A stretch of 12,527 bases of DNA from Candidatus Gottesmanbacteria bacterium (GCA_016204905.1 JACQJU010000095.1:1-12527); one strand, 5' to 3'; positions 6,449 to 12,527 are shown, numbered from the stretch's first letter. Notes: generated from the sequence alone by a model not told the origin. Made by a program: numbers and translations.

Positions 6449-6488
6449 GCAAATTGCTCTCTCCAAAAAATCCAAGGAAAGGAGGATG
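6447..6488 (+). promoter_or_regulatory. Intercistronic RNA element, copy 2
   Basis: The hairpin GAGCAA-A-TTGCTC (6447-6459) overlaps the stop codon of the 73-aa gene. It runs into the same 30-base block as copy 1 (6459-6488, identical). The ribosome binding site GGAGG (6481-6485) stands five bases before the ATG at 6491. The stem differs completely from copy 1 while pairing is kept. Confidence 0.65.
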
Positions 6489-6490
6489 CA

Positions 6491-6799
6491 ATGAGAGAAC
6501 CCACACCAAGACAGGTCGCAAGGGCAAGAAGTCTAGGTATTGATTTATCTCAATGCCGAAATGCTGTTGAAGCAGAAAGAGCAATCGAAATCGCCTTGCG
6601 AAAACTGTCGTACGCAAAAGCGCAGAAATTGGGTGTTGTACCAGGTGTCCGCGTGCGAAAGCATGGAAAGGAAGGTATTGTACGATTTTTGTATAAGCCT
6701 GAAGAGTCTCCCGACGAAATGATAGTGGGAGTCGACTGGGAAAAACCAAAGAAACAATTTTCTCGCGTGTCTACCAAAGATTTAGAGGTGGTCAAATAA
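6491..6799 (+). CDS. Small two-part protein of unknown function (102 aa)
   Basis: No family is recognised with confidence. Residues 5-47 look like a compact helical module of the form T-x-x-Q-x-x-x-A-x-x-LGI (PTPRQVARARSLGID), a pattern I associate loosely with short helical modules of phage and nucleic-acid-related proteins. Residues 48-102 look like an SH3-like or KOW-like small beta barrel (VPGVRVRKHGKEGIV, then VGVDWEKPKK, then TKDLEVV). The net charge is positive, so nucleic-acid or ribosome binding is a reasonable guess, not a demonstrated role. The ATG at 6491 has a strong ribosome binding site. It is the last intact gene of the unit and is followed by a decayed third copy of the intercistronic element. 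Confidence 0.78.
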   Translation: MREPTPRQVARARSLGIDLSQCRNAVEAERAIEIALRKLSYAKAQKLGVVPGVRVRKHGKEGIVRFLYKPEESPDEMIVGVDWEKPKKQFSRVSTKDLEVVK

Positions 6800-6846
6800 G
6801 AGAATTGTCTCTCCAAAATCTCAAAACGAAAGGCAGGCGCAACGTC
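6799..6846 (+). promoter_or_regulatory. Intercistronic RNA element, copy 3 (degenerate)
   Basis: The hairpin AGAGA-ATTG-TCTCT (6799-6812) begins at the TAA of the 102-aa gene. CTCTCC (6809-6814) and an A-rich stretch follow as in copies 1 and 2. The ribosome binding site is broken (AAAGGCAGG against AAAGGAGG), and the start reads CAACG where the others read CAATG. No open frame follows (ACG TCT CAG TAA). It looks like the remnant of a fourth gene's start. Confidence 0.55.
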
Positions 6847-6867
6847 TCAGTAAAAGGTGCAAGGGAG

Positions 6868-6975
6868 AAGCCAGAACTGTTGATTTAAATGAGAATTTAT
6901 TGGCGCAAATAATATCGCGCACATAGTCGCTGATGCGACACAAACTCATTTCAACAGGCCTGGCTTTTTATTTTG
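6868..6975 (+). terminator. Branched structured terminator of the cassette
   Basis: AAGCCAG (6868-6874) pairs with CTGGCTT (6960-6966), TGTTGA (6878-6883) with TCAACA (6951-6956), and AATGAG (6888-6893) with CTCATT (6945-6950). Inside are GCGC arms (6903-6906, 6917-6920) and a GTCGC-TGAT-GCGAC hairpin (6926-6939). The outer stem runs straight into TTTTTATTTT. It is larger and more branched than a plain terminator and could also be a stable 3' RNA. Confidence 0.65.
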
Positions 6976-6980
6976 GGAAA

Positions 6981-7039
6981 AATTAACCTAATTTACGCAC
7001 GTGCGGAAATAAGGTATAAGTACACCTTAGAGGTGTACT
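6981..7039. repeat. Palindromes in the convergent intergenic region
   Basis: Bases 6981-6995 match the TTAGGTTAATT form of the 9-bp repeat downstream of pyrB (opposite strand). A 20-bp near-palindrome centred on CGCACGTGCG (6996-7005) spans 6991-7010. AGTACACCT (7019-7027) and AGGTGTACT (7031-7039) form a perfect 9-bp stem with a TAG loop. The region lies between two convergent transcription units and holds no gene. Confidence 0.7.
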
Positions 7040-7042
7040 AGA

Positions 7043-7118
7043 CCTGCCCGCAAAGCTCTCGCTTGCGAGGTAGGCGGGTAGGACACCTGCCTTCCGGCAG
7101 GCAGGCCTTTGGTAAAGG
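7043..7118. repeat. GC-rich palindromic modules
   Basis: CCTGCCCGC (7043-7051) pairs with GCGGGTAGG (7074-7082), enclosing CTCGC-TT-GCGAG (7058-7069). CCTGCC-TTCC-GGCAGG (7086-7101) follows, then CCTTT-GGT-AAAGG (7106-7118). These modules are far richer in GC than their surroundings. They belong to the same family as those at 11405-11505 and 12496-12509. They may act as a two-way transcription barrier, but no long U-tract follows on either strand. Confidence 0.75.
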
Positions 7119-7124
7119 TAGAAA

Positions 7125-8261
7125 TTAATAGTCTATGATGCCGGCGAAATCGAGGGCGGTGAAGCCGGAACGAGTGACTTTTTCTATTACTTGATAAGGA
7201 ATATTTGGTTTGTCGAGAAATGGTTTGAAGATAAATAATAATCTGATTTCGGTATCGGGAGTGGGCTCGATCTTCCATGGCATGACTAATCTCGCTTCTT
7301 CATCAGAAACAAACGAGACTTTATAGTAATTTGCTTTGGGAAGTCTCCGGTAAAAATAGTCTACAAAGACCTCAGTCTCTTTTTGATTTAACCCTACATC
7401 TTGGGCTAGTTTTTGTAAATCAGAGGATAAATTATTTCTGTTAAGAATGCGTCCCTCTACTGGTGAATCAATAGAACTAATTTCAGGATTATCATAAGAG
7501 ATATAATCTAATGTAGTTCCATCGGATAAAGTGATGAAACCATTGGTATCGCTTTTTAGAGAGAAATTTATGCCATCATCTGAGCGCCGATAATATTTTT
7601 GGTCTATTGCTGTAGTAATACTTCCGGGAAGAGTGATTTTGATCTCGGAACTTTCTTCTGGATAAAGAAAGAGTGGGCTTTCTAGATAAGCGGCAACTTT
7701 GTGTTTCTTTTCATCACAAGAGAGAGGTGAGAGTGTATCATGAAGTTCTTGCTTGCGATCTAGCCCAAATCCTTGGGTCATGGCCAGCCTGGCTACGGCT
7801 TTGCTATAGAGGAAGCTGCGATTATAGACATCTCCGCTGACTTTATCTATAAATTCATAAATTTGAGCTTCAGTCCAAGCCCACTGATCTTGGGTCGGTG
7901 TAGGTCCTCCTCCATGAATATTTAGCCAGCCTTGGTAGATAGCTATATGATCTTTTCCTTGGTGTAGATGAATAATATCATCTGCGGGATATTGGAATTC
8001 ACAGGTATCGGGCCCGGAAGTAGGACTGGGATCGATTTTGCGGGTGGGTGTAGGTGTTTTTGTTACTCGGGGATTATGGGTAGGAGTGGGTCCTGAGGTG
8101 GGAGTAGAAGTTGGCTGCAAAGTAGGCGTAGCTTCGCCGGGTATAAATGAGCCCAATTTGATAGAGCTTTGGGCAAAGCTGTTGCCTCTTATAATAAATA
8201 TTATTACTATCAAACAAAGCAGGCTAATAAAAGAATTGAAAATAATTTTTTTTGTTTTCAT
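7125..8261 (-). CDS. Secreted protein with Thr/Pro-rich linker
   Basis: The function is unknown. The 378-residue product has a signal peptide or anchor (about 8-25 hydrophobic, probable cleavage after SFA at 30). A Thr/Pro/Ser linker of TPT-type repeats covers about 42-84, typical of wall- or surface-spanning stalks. A folded domain follows from about 86 to the end, with two cysteines outside the signal (Cys87, Cys182) that could form a disulfide. The first half of the domain looks helical (DQWAWTEAQIYEFIDKVSGDVYNRS); the second half is beta rich. No enzyme motif is visible. The start ATG at 8261 overlaps the stop codon of the preceding gene (ATGA), so the two are translationally coupled and probably act together at the cell surface. 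Confidence 0.85.
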   Translation of the reverse strand: MKTKKIIFNSFISLLCLIVIIFIIRGNSFAQSSIKLGSFIPGEATPTLQPTSTPTSGPTPTHNPRVTKTPTPTRKIDPSPTSGPDTCEFQYPADDIIHLHQGKDHIAIYQGWLNIHGGGPTPTQDQWAWTEAQIYEFIDKVSGDVYNRSFLYSKAVARLAMTQGFGLDRKQELHDTLSPLSCDEKKHKVAAYLESPLFLYPEESSEIKITLPGSITTAIDQKYYRRSDDGINFSLKSDTNGFITLSDGTTLDYISYDNPEISSIDSPVEGRILNRNNLSSDLQKLAQDVGLNQKETEVFVDYFYRRLPKANYYKVSFVSDEEARLVMPWKIEPTPDTEIRLLFIFKPFLDKPNIPYQVIEKVTRSGFTALDFAGIIDY

Positions 8262-9529
8262 AGTATGCCAATGACTTGTACCGGATCATCACTTAATATT
8301 TTTTCATACTGATTATTTATATCGTCGTAGAGGTAGACATTTTTATATATAGGAGAATAGGACACATTGATACCACCCAGTGGAGCAACCGCAGCAGATC
8401 CAAAAGCGATTATTAAACGCCCTTCATACTGACCCAGAATTTGACTATCAATCCTGTTTAGGAAAAGACTGGTGGATATATTTGGTATATTTAATTTTTG
8501 TATATCTAGAGCTTTGACGCTATTTCCTGATATCGAGCTTCTTTTAAATATTATATTAGAATTATCACCCGTGAAAACTAAATCAGTAAATAACTCGCCA
8601 TTTTTGGACTCATATAAAATAGATGTTTGCCGAGTAGCCAAATCATAGATTTTTATTTGATTGGGATTTCTTATTGCGGCGCGAAATAAGCCATTGGGTA
8701 CGTCTGGTGGAGACAATTGTATGGTAGACTCTGGATTATAGGAACTAAAGATTAATTTTTTGCTATCAGCAGAAAGAATAGGTAGAGAAGAATAAGAATC
8801 CAGAGATAATAGTGTGACTAAATTGGGAGTAGTTGAATTTAGATCTAGGGCAAAAAATCCTTGATGGAGTCCCCTTCTATTGACGCTGTAACTATCTAAA
8901 AAGAGCCATTTATTTGGTCCCCAAAGCACCGGATATTTCGTTTGGTCAGAAAGAGATTCGTCTACCAAAACTTTGCGCTGAGATTTATCAGAAAGTGATT
9001 GGTATATAATATGAGATCTACCTTGGGTAGTAGCTCTCTCCTCGACTTCCCAAAATACAATACTTTCTTCATCAGGAGAAATGAGAAAATTTTCTATCAG
9101 ATAGGCAGGTGAGGGATGAACCAAAGGTATATTTAAATTTTGAGTGCCATCGTATAAATCTATCCTCCCTCCCCTATCCAAAAAAGATAAATTATTGACA
9201 AAAAGCAGCCGATTTTGGGATAGGGGTATAATCGAGCGAATGTTGGGAGGGAGAGTAGTAATTTTTGTGTTTTTTCCTTCTGAATAGGTCGAGATTTCCA
9301 CGCCTGATGCTGTAGTTTTGGCAAAATAGAGGGATTGTTTTTGGTTTTCTGGTGATTGATTTTCCGGCAGTGTGGATGTAGATGGTGTCTCGGGAGATTG
9401 GGGCGTGAGAGAAGGGGAATTTCTAGAGCTACTCAATATGAAAAAAGTGCTGATAAATAAAAGAGCCAAGAAAATAAGTAGTATTAGGCGTTTATTTCCA
9501 AGATATACTTGAATATTGGACAGTTGCAT
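8258..9529 (-). CDS. Membrane-anchored, probable beta-propeller protein
   Basis: The function is unknown. The 423-residue product has a short cytoplasmic N-terminus, one membrane helix (about 15-32, LILLIFLALLFISTFFIL), and a Pro/Ser/Thr linker (about 34-65). A large extracytoplasmic domain follows, made of repeated strands such as LISPDEESIVFWE, ILSADSKKLIFSS and VFTGDNSNIIFKR. These recurring S/T-x-D-x-x-x-I-x-F units are typical of TolB/PD40-like beta-propellers. The ATG at 9529 is preferred; a TTG at 9550 would also be open but lacks a ribosome binding site and overlaps the predicted -10 box. The gene follows atpC by 43 bp and overlaps the next secreted-protein gene by 4 bp. It may be a structural or binding partner of that protein. 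Confidence 0.82.
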   Translation of the reverse strand: MQLSNIQVYLGNKRLILLIFLALLFISTFFILSSSRNSPSLTPQSPETPSTSTLPENQSPENQKQSLYFAKTTASGVEISTYSEGKNTKITTLPPNIRSIIPLSQNRLLFVNNLSFLDRGGRIDLYDGTQNLNIPLVHPSPAYLIENFLISPDEESIVFWEVEERATTQGRSHIIYQSLSDKSQRKVLVDESLSDQTKYPVLWGPNKWLFLDSYSVNRRGLHQGFFALDLNSTTPNLVTLLSLDSYSSLPILSADSKKLIFSSYNPESTIQLSPPDVPNGLFRAAIRNPNQIKIYDLATRQTSILYESKNGELFTDLVFTGDNSNIIFKRSSISGNSVKALDIQKLNIPNISTSLFLNRIDSQILGQYEGRLIIAFGSAAVAPLGGINVSYSPIYKNVYLYDDINNQYEKILSDDPVQVIGIL

Positions 9530-9538
9530 CACTAGACT

Positions 9539-9567
9539 ACTATAGCTCAAAAAAAGATAACCAGCAA
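9539..9567 (-). promoter_or_regulatory. Possible leaderless promoter of the envelope gene pair
   Basis: On the minus strand TTGCTG (9567-9562), a 17-base spacer and TATAGT (9544-9539). The ATG at 9529 begins ten bases after the -10 box, and an adjoining in-frame GTG seven bases after it. The transcript would therefore begin at or next to the start codon. This fits the absence of a ribosome binding site. The -35 box is weak. Confidence 0.4.
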
Positions 9568-9572
9568 CGGTG

Positions 9573-9986
9573 TTAGGATATAGTGCGCCTTTTTCGCTGG
9601 GAGATTTTGAGGGCGATAGTCGATCTGCGGAATAAATTTTGGGCGGCGACTAGCTCGGCACCTGTGGGTTTAGATTTTAGAGCTTCCTCTGCCCTCCTTT
9701 TTGCTTCCAACATTTCCTTTTCGTTGATTTCCTGAGCGTGGACTGCTTCAGTAACCAAAATAGTCACTTTTTTGGGAGTAACTTCGAGAAAGCCTCCGCC
9801 TATGGCTAGAAATATCTCATCTTTTTCCTTTTGTATTTTAAGCTCTCCTTCAACGAGTTTGGAAAACAGTGGTTCGTGGTGAGCTAGTATTCCTACAACG
9901 CCTGCAGCAGATGGAGCCCTAACCATAGCGACTTCTTCGCTATAAGCGATCCGTTCTGGGGTAATGATTTCGAGTAAAAAAGTCAT
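9573..9986 (-). CDS. atpC: F-type ATP synthase epsilon subunit
   Basis: This is the epsilon subunit of the F1 central stalk, which couples rotation to the c-ring and can inhibit ATP hydrolysis. It has 137 residues (E. coli 139). The N-terminal beta-sandwich domain (1 to about 85) shows LEIITPERIAYSEEV, AGVVGILAHHEPL and GGGFLEVTPKKVTILV. Two C-terminal helices follow (about 88-137, KEMLEAKRRAEEAL). The HHEPL segment replaces the common GHAPL. The gene follows atpD by 30 bp in the usual gene order. No ribosome binding site is visible before the ATG at 9986; the spacer is filled by a 9-bp repeat, so translation may depend on coupling. Confidence 0.94.
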   Translation of the reverse strand: MTFLLEIITPERIAYSEEVAMVRAPSAAGVVGILAHHEPLFSKLVEGELKIQKEKDEIFLAIGGGFLEVTPKKVTILVTEAVHAQEINEKEMLEAKRRAEEALKSKPTGAELVAAQNLFRRSTIALKISQRKRRTIS

Positions 9987-10021
9987 AAGTAACTTGTGTG
10001 GCTTAAGTAACTTAGGTCACT
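9986..10021. repeat. 9/18-bp tandem repeat at the atpD-atpC junction
   Basis: TAAGTAACT occurs at 9986-9994 and 10004-10012, each followed by a more variable 9-mer (TGTGTGGCT, TAGGTCACT), and the pattern ends at the atpD stop. In the other phase the unit reads TTAGGTCAC, close to TTAGGTCAA downstream of pyrB. It fills the whole atpD-atpC gap and touches both coding regions. Confidence 0.7.
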
Positions 10022-11390
10022 TAACCTCGTCAATATTTCCAACCATATAAAAAGCTTGTTCGGGTTTGGAGTCATGTTTGCCATCTAGTATTTCTTTGAA
10101 ACCTTTGATGGTTTCCTCAAGTGGGACATACTTACCAGCTCGGGCCGTGAAGGCCTCAGCGACAAACATAGGTTGAGAGAAAAATCTCTGTATTTTTCTA
10201 GCTCTTGATACTGTCAGTTTATCCTCATCTGATAGTTCTTCCATACCCAATATGGCGATAATATCTTGGAGATCTTTATATCTTTGGAGTACTCTTTGAA
10301 CACCCCGAGCAACATCATAGTGCTCGGCGCCAACTATATCAGGAGCAAGAATTCTGGAATTGGAAGATAGCGGGTCGACGGCTGGAAAAAGTGCTTGTTC
10401 GGCAATAGAACGCTCGAGTGAAATACTAGCATCTAGATGGGCAAAAGTAGCTACTGGTGCCGGATCAGTATAATCATCAGCAGGTACATAGACAGCTTGG
10501 ACTGAGGTGATGGAACCTTTTTTGGTGGAAGTAATTCTCTCTTGGAGAGCACTCATCTCTGAGGCGAGTGTAGGTTGGTAACCGACGGCGGAAGGAATGC
10601 GTCCTAATAAAGCTGATACTTCAGAGCCTGCTTGGGCAAAGCGGAAAATATTGTCTATAAATAACAAAACATCTTGGCCTTCTTGATCACGGAAATATTC
10701 GGCCATGGTAAGGCCTGTTAAAGCCACTCGCAATCTGGATCCTGGAGGTTCATTCATCTGGCCAAAGACGAGGGCGGTTTTATCTATCACTCCTGATCCT
10801 TTCATCTCCAGCCAAAGATCATTTCCTTCCCTCGTTCTTTCTCCCACTCCGGTGAAAACAGATACTCCACCATGGACTGTTGCAACGTTTCTAATAAGTT
10901 CTTGGATGAGCACCGTTTTCCCTACTCCGGCTCCTCCAAAGACGGCGACTTTGCCACCTTTGACAAAAGGAGCTATCAGGTCAATAACTTTTAGCCCTGT
11001 TTCTAATATCTTAGACTGGACATCTTGGTCTTTGAGTGGAGGAGCGGCTCTGTGGATAGGCAGTGTTTTGCCTTTGGCCTCTGGTTTATCATCGACTGGT
11101 TCGCCTATGACATTAAATATTCTACCTAGTGTTTGCTTACCGACTGGGACTGATATAGGAGCTCCGGTATCAATGACTTCTTGGCCTCTTTTGAGTCCAT
11201 CTGTTGGGCCAAGAGCAATAGTCCTAACTTGGCCGCCAGAGAGTTGGAGGGCAACCTCCAATATAAGTTTGCCGCTTTTGCTAAATTCTGATTTTACTTC
11301 AAGGGCATTATAGAGATCAGGCACAACTTTGGATTCGAATTGGACATCAACGACTGCTCCGATAATTTGGCTGATTTTTCCTTTATTCAT
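10017..11390 (-). CDS. atpD: F-type ATP synthase beta subunit
   Basis: This is the catalytic subunit of F1, which binds ADP and phosphate and makes ATP as the stalk turns. It has 457 residues, close to E. coli (460). The beta-barrel domain covers about 1-78. In the nucleotide-binding domain are the Walker A GGAGVGKT (152-159), GERTREGN with the catalytic Glu184, and Walker B LLFIDN (242-247). ALLGRIPSAVGYQPTL (260-275) follows, and then the C-terminal helical domain. MEELSDED (383-390) stands in the place of the DELSEED lever. All expected catalytic residues are present. The ATG at 11390 has no clear ribosome binding site. The 153-bp gap from atpG is long for this operon and contains a GC-rich palindromic insertion. 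Confidence 0.98.
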   Translation of the reverse strand: MNKGKISQIIGAVVDVQFESKVVPDLYNALEVKSEFSKSGKLILEVALQLSGGQVRTIALGPTDGLKRGQEVIDTGAPISVPVGKQTLGRIFNVIGEPVDDKPEAKGKTLPIHRAAPPLKDQDVQSKILETGLKVIDLIAPFVKGGKVAVFGGAGVGKTVLIQELIRNVATVHGGVSVFTGVGERTREGNDLWLEMKGSGVIDKTALVFGQMNEPPGSRLRVALTGLTMAEYFRDQEGQDVLLFIDNIFRFAQAGSEVSALLGRIPSAVGYQPTLASEMSALQERITSTKKGSITSVQAVYVPADDYTDPAPVATFAHLDASISLERSIAEQALFPAVDPLSSNSRILAPDIVGAEHYDVARGVQRVLQRYKDLQDIIAILGMEELSDEDKLTVSRARKIQRFFSQPMFVAEAFTARAGKYVPLEETIKGFKEILDGKHDSKPEQAFYMVGNIDEVK

Positions 11391-11404
11391 AGTATTTATA
11401 ATTT

Positions 11405-11505
11405 ACGGGTCCTGCCACTCGGCAGCCCCATGGCCACCCACCCGCCTACCGGCGAGGCAGGCAAGGGGACCCCGGCCATGGGGCTCCCCGCCTCGTGTCA
11501 CCCGT
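11405..11505. repeat. GC-rich cruciform insertion between atpG and atpD
   Basis: ACGGGT (11405-11410) pairs with ACCCGT (11500-11505), and GCCCCATGGCC (11425-11435) pairs exactly with GGCCATGGGGC (11474-11484). The core (about 11441-11462, CCCGCCTACCGG then CGAGGCAGG) belongs to the same module family as 7043-7101. The block is strongly GC rich inside an AT-rich gene junction. It is probably a nested palindromic repeat element and would form a large hairpin in the atp message. Confidence 0.75.
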
Positions 11506-11543
11506 TAGTAAAATTAATGTTCATGCTAAGTCGTTTCTCACCA

Positions 11544-12419
11544 TCATTCCAACGCCATTCTTGCCGTGACTGTGTCGGCAATTTCGTAGGTGATTTTTTC
11601 TTGTCTGATTTTGTTATAAACAAGTGTCAATTGGTGGGAGAGATCAAAGGCAGCATCGGTAGCGTTTTTCATGGCAATCATACGAGCGCTATGTTCTGAG
11701 GCTTCGGACTCATAGATGGCGGCTCTTATTTGATTTTCGAGATAATGGGGCAAGAGGGCAGATAAAACTTCTTCAACACTTGGTTCGATAGTGAAATTGG
11801 CAAACTTTTCTTCTTCGATTTTTTCGTCAGCACCCTCAGTTTTATTTCCTCCAAATGTTTCTAGAGGAAGGATCTGTTTCTTATCAGGGATTTGTTTGAG
11901 TGCATTCATAAAAGCATTGTAAATCACATAGACTTCTTTATATGTGCCTTGTAAAAATCCTCCGACCAGTAATTGGGTAACTGGGGGAACATTTTCTAGA
12001 AAGGGTATCTTGTCGGAAAAATCAGCGACCAAAACTCTACCTGATTTGACTATAAAGTTTTGGCCTTTCTTGCCAATAGAAACAAATTCGACATTTTTAT
12101 CTTTGGTAAACCACCTATCTACTTCCCTAAACAAATTGGTATTAAGTCCCCCGGCTAGACCTTTGTTGGTAGAAATAAGAATAATTAATGTTTTACCAGA
12201 AGGATTGCCCAAAGATAATAAAGGATTGCTTTTTCTATCTGTTTTTTTGGCGAGCTCTACAGTCGCCTCATAAATTTTTTGGGCATAGGCTCTATTTTTT
12301 TCGGCGGCTTCTTGAGCCTTTTTCATCTTGGAGGCAGCGACCATCTCCATAGCTTTGGTAATTTGGGCTATATTTTGAGCCGATTTTATCCTACGTCTTA
12401 TAATTTTTATGCTGGCCAT
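11544..12419 (-). CDS. atpG: F-type ATP synthase gamma subunit
   Basis: This is the rotating central shaft of F1. It has 291 residues (E. coli 287), so it is complete. The N-terminal helix carries the family signature SIKIIRRRIKSAQN and ITKAMEMVAASKM (3-31). The middle Rossmann-like domain includes LIILISTNKGLAGGLN. The C-terminal helix (about 247-291) has ARMIAMKNATDAA and YNKIRQEKITYEIAD, matching the ARMxAMxxATxNA and NxxRQxxITxEI family patterns; the last residues (TVTARMALE) deviate from the usual ending. The ATG at 12419 has no evident ribosome binding site; a palindromic repeat ends 10 bp upstream. atpA is expected just beyond the window, followed by this gene, then atpD and atpC. Confidence 0.95.
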   Translation of the reverse strand: MASIKIIRRRIKSAQNIAQITKAMEMVAASKMKKAQEAAEKNRAYAQKIYEATVELAKKTDRKSNPLLSLGNPSGKTLIILISTNKGLAGGLNTNLFREVDRWFTKDKNVEFVSIGKKGQNFIVKSGRVLVADFSDKIPFLENVPPVTQLLVGGFLQGTYKEVYVIYNAFMNALKQIPDKKQILPLETFGGNKTEGADEKIEEEKFANFTIEPSVEEVLSALLPHYLENQIRAAIYESEASEHSARMIAMKNATDAAFDLSHQLTLVYNKIRQEKITYEIADTVTARMALE

Positions 12420-12429
12420 ATTGCTTATA

Positions 12430-12525
12430 TGTCATTCCGAGCGAAGCGAGGAATCTCTTTCAAATCAAGTCTGTTGAAGGAGATCCCTCCACGCTCCGCC
12501 TGCTGGCGGATTGGTCGGGATGACA
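12430..12525. repeat. MITE-like palindromic element upstream of atpG
   Basis: The ends TGTCATTCCGA (12430-12440) and TCGGGATGACA (12515-12525) are inverted repeats with one mismatch. Inner arms 12448-12463 and 12474-12489 pair with two mismatches of G-U type. A GC-rich hairpin CCGCC-TGCT-GGCGG (12496-12509) interrupts the right arm, which looks like a second module inserted in the first. It resembles small interspersed palindromes seen in many bacterial genomes. It has no coding capacity. Confidence 0.75.
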
Positions 12526-12527
12526 GC

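Noticed and set aside
6336..6816. Minus-strand open frames of 137, 70 and 88 aa across the small genes
   Set aside because: They lie opposite genes with strong ribosome binding sites, cross the intercistronic elements, and lack their own start signals.
6181..6846. Integron-type gene cassettes or a CRISPR array
   Set aside because: The repeated element lacks attC-type core sites, no integrase is present, and the spacing (266 bp) with coding sequence between copies does not fit CRISPR.
7027..7278. 83-aa minus frame containing LPAGRQ
   Set aside because: It overlaps the secreted-protein gene in another frame and reads through GC-rich palindromes, a common source of false predictions.
9530..9550. 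TTG start of the beta-propeller gene
   Set aside because: No ribosome binding site, and the added codons overlap the predicted -10 box; ATG at 9529 is simpler.
9551..9572. Terminator after atpC
   Set aside because: A seven-T run is present but the preceding stem is only about three base pairs, and the region also serves as the predicted promoter spacer.
10705..11313. 202-aa plus-strand frame opposite atpD
   Set aside because: It is a shadow of the highly conserved atpD sequence on the opposite strand, with no ribosome binding site and a biased Ser/Pro/Thr composition.
11340..11699. 119-aa plus-strand frame across the atpG-atpD gap
   Set aside because: It spans the antisense ends of two genes and the cruciform repeat.

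Overview
The window looks like a chromosomal segment of a Candidate Phyla Radiation (Patescibacteria) bacterium, probably near Microgenomates. The grounds are moderate AT content, compact gene packing, secreted proteins with Pro/Thr-rich linkers, and GC-rich palindromic modules and 9-bp minisatellites placed at gene junctions. That placement is an inference from general sequence style. TGA is used as a stop in at least six genes, which argues against the recoded Gracilibacteria/Absconditabacteria. No rRNA, tRNA or CRISPR array was seen.

Region 1 (minus strand, 5422 to 136) is a de novo pyrimidine operon, carA-carB-pyrB. All junctions are tight: carA and carB overlap by 22 bp, and the pyrB ribosome binding site lies at the end of carB. 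Together the products make carbamoyl phosphate from glutamine, bicarbonate and ATP, then carbamoyl aspartate. CarB and PyrB both carry motifs resembling the eukaryotic CAD protein. The operon has a good promoter, a CRP-like palindrome at the class II position, a hairpin that would cover the carA ribosome binding site, and a terminator-like hairpin embedded inside the carA reading frame.

Region 2 (plus strand, about 5621 to 6975) is the most unusual part. It appears to be a self-contained transcription unit: a near-consensus promoter, a leader of about 300 nt with a 40-bp hairpin and a competing helix, three short genes of unknown function (70, 73 and 102 aa), and a branched structured terminator. 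After each gene comes a copy of the same intercistronic element: a small hairpin, then a conserved CTCTCC-A-rich block ending in a strong ribosome binding site. The hairpin stem changes sequence between copies but keeps its pairing. The third copy has a broken ribosome binding site and start codon, as if a fourth gene had been lost.

Region 3 (6990 to 7124) is a convergent intergenic region packed with palindromes.

Region 4 (minus strand, 9529 to 7125) encodes two translationally coupled envelope proteins. One has an N-terminal membrane anchor and a probable beta-propeller; the other has a signal peptide and a Thr/Pro linker. A possible leaderless promoter lies just upstream.

Region 5 (minus strand, 12419 to 9573) is the 3' part of an F-type ATP synthase operon, atpG-atpD-atpC (gamma, beta, epsilon). 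Its junctions hold repeats: a MITE-like palindrome before atpG, a 101-bp GC-rich cruciform between atpG and atpD, and a 9-bp tandem repeat between atpD and atpC. The upstream ATP synthase genes should lie beyond the right edge.
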